The position numbers were made by a program, and so were the translations under genes. Below the pieces are notes generated by a model, which did no database searches, was not told the origin of the DNA, and saw nothing but the letters and a program-made list of their open reading frames with translations. A DNA stretch of 64,000 bases from Theropithecus gelada (lineage: Eukaryota > Chordata > Mammalia > Primates > Cercopithecidae): contig NC_037668.1 of NCBI RefSeq assembly GCF_003255815.1, positions 86,349,783-86,413,782 of the forward strand, read 5' to 3'. Shown piece by piece: positions 57,841 to 64,000 of this stretch; position 1 is the first letter of the stretch; each line of letters opens with the position of its first letter.

Positions 57841-60169
57841 ATGTATATAGAAATTAACAAAGATGGAATTAACAAAGGGTTGAAAGAGCTTAGAGACTCA
57901 TCTCATGTTTCTCAGGTTTTCTTTTACTTTTCATTCCTTCCCTTAATTGTATAAATATTTTTGGGAAGTTCTGGTTTCAAGAAGAATGATTAAATAATTT
58001 ATTTTCTAGGACAGGTGTGAGCCCACACCTGAAGACCCTAATGCCCAGCGCTATCCAGGGAGGAGTCCTCACTCTTCTTTCTAGCCTGACAACCATTAGC
58101 TTCAGCCTCTTTTAAGGAGCACCTTTTGAGACAGTGGCAGTGCTGGAGGGCCAGAGTTTCCCTTTCTCCTCAGCAGAAGCTTATAGTCCTAGAAGAAGCA
58201 GTATTCAGCCAGAATACTGATAATGCAGAGAGAAGTTGGTTGTGGTGATTGTTAGTTCAGGCTGGAGGAAGGAAGCCCCAAGAAACAGAACATAGAAAAG
58301 GAAGCTGGACAGGGTCCAGAGGGTAGAGGTGTGGAGAACAGGACAGACAAGGGCTACACAACTGTATCTTCAGTGTTTCATTTCTTTAAAAATGTGATTT
58401 AAGTATTTCAAAATACTGGAAATCAAGAGCTAGGGAATGGGTGCACTCTCCATATTTCGTTTGCTTAAAATATTTGTAATAAAAAAATTCACATCAATTC
58501 CTCAAAGTAAGTTTCGGAGGAAGTATTTGGGAGTAATATTTTCTGTTTTTGCTTCCTTTTATCTTTTTCTCCATTTCTGTAGTTATTTTTATTAATATAA
58601 GTTGTCATTTATTGATCATCATCATATAAATTCCCTGTAATTCCCCCAGCAAGCCTACAAAATAATTACTCTTGTCCACATTCACCTGATCATGAAGCTG
58701 AGGCTTAGAGTCACACAGTTAGAAACGAGTCCAGGAAGGATCTGAGCCCAGGTCTGGTGACTGGGACATTTTTCCATTGCACAGTGTAGTCTCTCACTGA
58801 TGGGTCTTGAATAAGCGAGAGAGGTTGGAAGATGTTCAGCTGGTAAATTGGGTGTGGTCTGGGTCCTGGCTGCCCAGGAATGTTTGATCTTTTCACTTTG
58901 CTGGGAAGACAACATGTTTCTGTTTGTGCTGGCTCATTTGCGTGGGCCCTACTCAGTTTCTTTCAGGAGAGGTTGCCTGTGATGTGTACAGTTCTGCTGG
59001 GTTTTTGTGGTTCATCTGGATTTGAAAAGTGACTGCAGTTTCACCTTACAAGTATGTGTCATGGTTTCATTTCAGAATCCTGCCATCATCTTCTCTTCAT
59101 GGTGTCCTTGTTCTGAATTGCAAACCGTAAATGGCCTCCCTCTCATTCTGGTCTCCTCCTCTAGGGGCAGTCAGTTTCTTCTGTAAGGGCTTTACACTCC
59201 GGGGAAACCCAGTAAAACATTCAGTGACTTTTAATTTCACTGGGTCCAACAGCTTCCGGAGAGATTTGGCAACAAATAAAGAGAGATTGGGAAATCTTCT
59301 CCCTACATTCCTGAGGCAACCACACTGCTCGAACCCCACACTGATGAGTCACAGTGCTTCCTTTCCCAGAGCTGGCCTGGTGATGTGTGATGCCCTGTTA
59401 AGGGGGTGTGGAGGTGTTGGCTGTTTTTAACCACTTTGAGCTGTCCTCGAGGTAAGGGCAGGTGGTGAGAGGTCTTAAGCGGGCTGCTGCCAGTGACACA
59501 TTCGTCTGCCTTTCTGGGCAGTCCTGCTCCAAGTGATGCTCCTTAGAGTTATCAAAAGAGGTCTTAGAGGACATGTATTCCAGTCTCCCACCCAGAGGTA
59601 GCTCAGAATGCTAAACAGGTGCTTGTAGGCTACCTGTGATGATGAAACATCCTTCCTCCCCACAAGACAACCCATTCCAGTCCCAAGCAGCTTTACTAAG
59701 TTCATCATAATTAAGGAAATTCAGTGCCTCTGTAATTTTCACAAACTGATCTAAATTTCTATTCTTGGAGCAAGAAAGAGTAAGTAATTTTCTCCTTTCA
59801 CTCCTTGGTTCCTCAGGTATTTGAAGCCAGTTCTCCTGTCCCCAGCCTTTCCCCTTTCCTGCTCTCTCCCTACCTCTTCCATTGCCTTTCTCTAGTGGAA
59901 CGTCCCTATCCCATCATCCTTCCTCCTGTGCCAACCTCACACCCTGGGTCGTGGCGGGCACCATCTCCACCAGTGACCCAGTCCAGCAAATGACGTTATG
60001 AGAGAGATCAGCAGAGGACTCTAGGGAAGCTTTGAGGAGGTTTTACTCCTGTTATCTTGCCTCTCTACTCCCCTGTCTATGAAGGCAGGAGTAACCCCAA
60101 CAGCCCCTTACCTATCTACCAATTTCCTCTTTTGTAGGAATAGATGGTTTCTGGGCAATACTTATAATA
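57841..60169. other. Intergenic, mostly unassigned
   Basis: A reversed MIR is at about 58610-58790 ('aagctgaggcttagagtcac'). A consensus AP-1 site TGAGTCA lies at 59345-59351, about 6 kb upstream of TACSTD2. No gene recognised. Confidence 0.4.
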
Positions 60170-60350
60170 AATATCTACAATGTATTGAGAGCCTGTTACC
60201 AGCCAGCAACTCAACATGTGTTACCTCTATCCCTATAACATCTAAAGGGGGTGGGTTTTGTTATTCTCACTTTACAAATAAGGAAACAGGCAGAAGGGCA
60301 CTTGTCTAAGAATACACAAATAGTAAATGGAATAGCTGGAATTGACATTC
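60170..60350 (-). repeat. MIR (reverse orientation)
   Basis: 'tcactttacaaataaggaaa' and 'gaatacacaaatagtaaatg' read as a reversed MIR. Confidence 0.65.
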
Positions 60351-60360
60351 TTTTCTAAAC

Positions 60361-60513
60361 ATATTTTAGAGACAGGATCTCTCTCTGTTGCCCAGGCTAG
60401 AGTGCAGTGGTACAATCATAGCTCACTGCAACCTCAAACTCATGAGCTCACGTGACCCTCCCACCTCAGCCTCAAGTAGTTAGGGCTACAGGTATGTGCC
60501 ACTGCACCTAGCT
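60361..60513 (-). mobile_element. Alu monomer-like fragment, reverse
   Basis: Single-arm Alu ('gttgcccaggctagagtgca' to 'atgtgccactgcacctagct'). Confidence 0.8.
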
Positions 60514-61574
60514 CACAACCCTTTTTGCCTGGTTCTGAGATTATGCTTTTTCTGTGACATCATGCTGCTACAGACCATATACATTTCCTGAACCCAAATG
60601 TTTAAAACTCCAGCACAGTAGTGTAGAAGTTCACTGGTATACAAGTTCAAGTTATACCCTAACCTCTCTTACTCCTGCTGAATCAGGACATCAAAAATGG
60701 CCTCTCAAGAGAATCCAAGTAAGGATCAGGTTTTGATTTTATCCGACAACTTATTATCTTTAGACGGTAAGGATAGTAAGTTTTGCTATCTTCTCCTTTT
60801 GGGAAGATAGACAAGTATTATGGACATTGTGGATGAATACAGTACAGCCTAGTGCAGGTGACTTTTGTTTTGTTTTGTTCAAAACAGGAAAGCAGGACAG
60901 AACCTTTCAGTCTCCCTGGTAGAAGACACTCTCCTTAGCTCTTGTGCTGCCCTTCCCACAGACATTAATACCCAAGCTACATCCCTGGCATGGCTTACCC
61001 TCCTGCTCCTCCCTGGCCCTGTTCCTGTCCATCCCAAGACATCTTCAGTCACATCAGTCCAGGGCTGAGTGTGCTGAGGGGCTCAACTCCACTCCTACTC
61101 TCAGCGGTTATGAGCCACAAGACTCACACCAGGGATGGAAGTAGAGGCGAGGAGGAGTGGGAGAGAGGAAAAGTTCAGAAGTCGGGGAAGAATGAGGCAG
61201 GCAGGAAAGAGGAGACTTCATTGTTCTCTAATTCCGGGAGGTGTGGGCCCAAGACAAAGGGCAAGAAAGTCCTTGTTGTTCCTCTGGCCTTAGTGGGATG
61301 TAAGAAATTGGATTAATTTCTCTGGATTCATGTGAGAAGTCCTGACTGTCAGCTGATCTTCAACGAGCATCTTTCAAAGCATGACTGATGGGAAAATGAG
61401 GACTGCCCTCAAAAGCCTCTCCAAGATCATGGGAAGCTGCCAATTGGAAGGTACCAGAAACCAACACAACTAAATTGCTCAGCACCCTGAACCTCTTTCC
61501 CCACCCACACTACTGATTTTTCATATACTTTCCAGTCTTCTATTCACCCATCTCTTCAGCCAGGTAGGCAGGTA
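60514..61574. other. Unassigned intergenic
   Basis: No gene or repeat recognised. Plus-strand frames at 60865-61316 lack domains. Confidence 0.4.
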
Positions 61575-61735
61575 AGAAGGCATCCTCACTGAGTGCCTCC
61601 CAGGTGCCAGGTCTGTATTAGGCTGAGGGGGTACAATGGCAAGTTACACCTAACCCCTGGCTCCTTGGAGCTTACCATCCACACAGCAACTACCACCTAG
61701 TGGGGGCTTAGTACATATTTGTTAAATAAATAACA
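61575..61735. repeat. Ancient interspersed repeat (same unnamed family)
   Basis: 'gagtgcctcccaggtgccag', 'tccttggagcttaccatcc' and 'gggcttagtacatatttg' match the family described at 12110. Confidence 0.5.
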
Positions 61736-62344
61736 TGGAAATATATGAATAACTACAATATGGATTTATAAACCATATCTCCTGTCCTCCCCACTAATAC
61801 AGATGATTTATCTAGAGTTGCAGGATACATCAGTAGCAGAACCTCACTGGCTCTTAAGGTTGTCTGTTTTTCTCATTTTTTTAAAGGCAGTGAGTATGTA
61901 GCAATTTGGAGGTGGGAACAAATACAATCCAATAGATAACATTTGTATTTTAAAAGGCATCTGAAATAAATAACATTTGGGCAGAAAAGACAACCTAAAG
62001 AGATAGCACATGAGGAAAAAAATCCAAATAAATAACATTGAAGAATGTTCAGGTTGGAGATAGCCTTCCAAGAAAGCTAGTCCAGTAGTTCCAATCTATT
62101 TTGAGTCACAGAATCCATTTCTGAAGACAGTGCTAGATTCTCTCTTCAAATAAATGCAACTGTGCACAAAGACACTATATTTTGCACAGATTCCAGTGTC
62201 ATAGACGTCCTGAAATTCATTTCAAGGACCTTCCTGACCTCATTTTAAAATCTCTGATAGGACTCATCACCTTCATCTCACTTAACAGGGACAGTGAAAT
62301 GACTTGCTCAAGATCATCAGCCAGTTAGTGAAAACATTAGGCGG
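61736..62344. other. Unassigned intergenic
   Basis: No gene recognised. MIR-like words near 62260-62335 ('gtgaaatgacttgctcaaga') may be a second decayed SINE. Confidence 0.4.
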
Positions 62345-62542
62345 TTTGGTCTTAAGAAGGAACTCAGAAACCAGTTGCCTGAGTTCAAATTTTGCCTTTG
62401 CCATTTACTAGCACCTCAATAAATCATTTAACCTCCCCCTGCCTCTATTTGCTCTTCTGTAGAATGGGGATAGTAGTAGTTAACCTACTTCACAGGGTTA
62501 TTGTGAGGATTAGGAGTTAATCCATGTTAAAAAAAAAAAAAA
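62345..62542 (+). repeat. MIR, 5' part (split)
   Basis: Good plus-strand MIR: 'tttgccatttactagcacct', 'cttctgtagaatggggatag', 'cagggttattgtgaggatta'. Its 3' end reappears at 63351-63393 ('ctggcacacaataagtgctc'), so it was split by about 0.8 kb of later insertions. Confidence 0.8.
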
Positions 62543-62633
62543 AGTTGGAACAGGGGTTGGTTAGCAAACTATTTAGTTAAAGGCTAGGTAAACAATTTAG
62601 GCTTTGTGTACTAAGGATCAAAATTCAAGATGG

Positions 62634-62935
62634 GACTGGGTGCAGTGGCTTACGCCTGTAATCCCAGCAGTTTGGGAAGCTGAGGTGGGTGGTAGCTTGG
62701 ACCCAGGAGTTTGAGACCAGCCAGGCAACATGGCAAAACCCTCTCTCTACAAAAACTTTAAAATTTAGTCAGGTGTGGTTGTGTGTGCCTGTAGTCCCAG
62801 CTACTTGGGAAACTGAGGTGGGAGGATCACTTAGGCCCAAGAGGTCGAGGCTACAGTGAGCCATGTTGGTGCCACTGCACTCCAGCCTGGGTGACAGAGC
62901 AAGACCCTGTCTACAAAAGAAAAAAAATTTTTTTT
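62634..62935 (+). mobile_element. Alu (J-like), plus strand
   Basis: Full-length old Alu. Imperfect target duplication AATTCAAGAT (62622-62631) and ATTTCAAGAT (about 62937-62946). Confidence 0.92.
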
Positions 62936-62993
62936 AATTTCAAGATAATTATGAAGTACTTATATAATTATTTAACAATGTAAACAACATCTC

Positions 62994-63272
62994 GGCCGGG
63001 CTCGATGGCTCACACCTGTAATCCTAGCACTTTGGGCGGCCAAGGAGGGTGGATCACTTGAGCTCAGGAGTTTGAGACCAGCATGGACAACATGACAAAA
63101 CCCCATCTTTAAAAAAATCCAAAAATTAGCCCAGCATCATGGCATGTGCCTGTAGTCCCAGCTACTCGGGATGTTGAGATGGGAGGTTGGCTTGAGCCCA
63201 GGAGGCGGAGGTTGCAGTGAGCTGAGTTGTGATTGTGTCCAGTCTGGTGACACAGCCAGACCCTGTCTCAAA
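62994..63272 (+). mobile_element. Alu (S-like), plus strand
   Basis: Dimeric Alu from 'ggccgggctcgatggctcac' to 'agaccctgtctcaaaa'. Part of the right arm near 63235 is deleted. Confidence 0.92.
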
Positions 63273-63350
63273 ATTTAAAAGTGTCTCAGCCCATGGACCA
63301 CACAAAAACAGAATTTGGTCAGTGTAGTTTGCTGACCCTTAGCTTAAAGT

Positions 63351-63393
63351 AGCATCTGGCACACAATAAGTGCTCAATAAATGGTAGTTTCTA
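63351..63393 (+). repeat. MIR, 3' part (split)
   Basis: 'agcatctggcacacaataag' and 'tgctcaataaatggtag' are the 3' end of the MIR that begins at 62345. Confidence 0.75.
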
Positions 63394-63900
63394 TTATCCA
63401 AATCAGGGCTCTTTCGATTGCTCTGAACTGCTTATGTTCCATGTAGCATAAATAACAGGAAACAAAGCGCTGGCTGACCAACTTAGCCAGCCTGTTTGTT
63501 TAGACACAAGCCAAAGTTACCAAGATGTAAAACATTCCATGCTCCTCCCTGTATTAGAGCCTTCCTATTCGTGCCCTGCTCCAGTAGGTAAAGCAGCCAA
63601 TATTCTAATTGTTCTCAGGGAAGCCTCAAGTCAGGTGCCATATGAAGGCAGGTGGGAGGAGCTGGAATGGTTTCTGGGCAGAGGTAGAGACCGGAGAAGG
63701 AGAGAGGGGCCCATCCCACAGCTCTGCGGTGTCCCAGACTCTGGAGCACTGTGCTATCTTCCAGCTGTGGCATCCTGGCCACATCCTGCCTCTGGTACCT
63801 GTAGAACGCCAGTTCTGTCCATCACCCACCTCCTGCCCTACTTTAGAGCAGCCCTGCCTGGGGCAGCTCCAGACATAAATTCAACCACAGTTATGAGTTA
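63394..63900. other. Unassigned intergenic
   Basis: Moderately GC-rich. The 120-codon plus frame at 63539-63901 has no recognisable domain or splice context, so I do not call it a gene. Confidence 0.4.
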
Positions 63901-63904
63901 GAAG

Positions 63905-64000
63905 GAACTCCATCATCTACTTCCAATCACCCCATTTTACCAATAGGAAAACTAAGGCCTGGGTTGGAGAAGTGACTTACCTGAGGTCACATAGCAGGCA
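63905..64000 (-). repeat. MIR (reverse orientation), cut by window end
   Basis: 'ccccattttaccaataggaa' and 'gaagtgacttacctgaggtc' are reversed MIR text reaching the right edge. Confidence 0.7.

Larger units (their letters stand above)
62551..63340 (+). mobile_element. hAT-type DNA transposon, itself carrying two Alus
   Basis: Left end CAGGGGTTGGTTAGCAAACT and right end AGTTTGCTGACCCTT are imperfect inverted repeats of a small nonautonomous hAT element. A degenerate 8-bp duplication, AGTTGGAA and AGCTTAAA, flanks it. Family name not assigned. Confidence 0.65.

Noticed and set aside
63539..63901. 120-codon plus-strand frame near the right edge
   Set aside because: No domain, no signal peptide, no splice or promoter context, and it overlaps competing frames on both strands.

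Overview
This is vertebrate nuclear DNA from a primate. It holds more than twenty Alu copies (J-, S- and Y-like), L1PA-like and older L1 pieces, MIR, L2, MaLR and ERV LTRs, and genes with GT-AG introns. Two protein genes are recognisable, both on the minus strand: OMA1 (mitochondrial stress-activated metalloprotease) and TACSTD2 (TROP2, epithelial surface glycoprotein). In human these are neighbours on chromosome 1p32. The encoded proteins are close to the human ones as I recall them, but not identical: about five substitutions in 323 residues of TACSTD2 and about a dozen in the 167 residues from OMA1 exon 2. A non-human catarrhine such as an Old World monkey is therefore likelier than human. 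That species call rests on memory and not on an alignment.

Layout. Positions 1 to about 22,900 are the 5' part of OMA1, read right to left. A CpG-island promoter lies at about 22,450-23,110. Exon 2, with the start codon, is at 14,980-15,496, and exons 3 to 7 run down to 2,892. The last coding part (after residue 405 of about 524) lies beyond the left edge. The introns are AT-rich and carry Alus, MIR, MER20 and MER2. Positions 23,110-51,500 are intergenic: a class I ERV pol remnant, several LTRs (MLT1, MLT2A, ERV1-type), a large old L1 with younger insertions, an L1PA/PB-like copy, an RN7SL (SRP RNA) pseudogene, L2 and MIR. Positions 51,515 to about 53,340 are the intronless TACSTD2 gene, inside its own CpG island and with a TATA-like box. 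Positions 53,640-64,000 are upstream intergenic sequence with MIR, L2 and Alus, ending in a MIR that holds a hAT element that in turn holds two Alus.

The two genes share no pathway or operon. They have separate promoters about 30 kb apart. I found no CRISPR array, tRNA gene, prophage or undescribed gene system. The notable material is the fine structure of nested and truncated repeats, small local duplications, lineage changes in OMA1 and the promoter architecture. Repeat family names are assigned from memory of consensus sequences. Exon borders come from GT/AG sites, reading frame and the remembered human protein.
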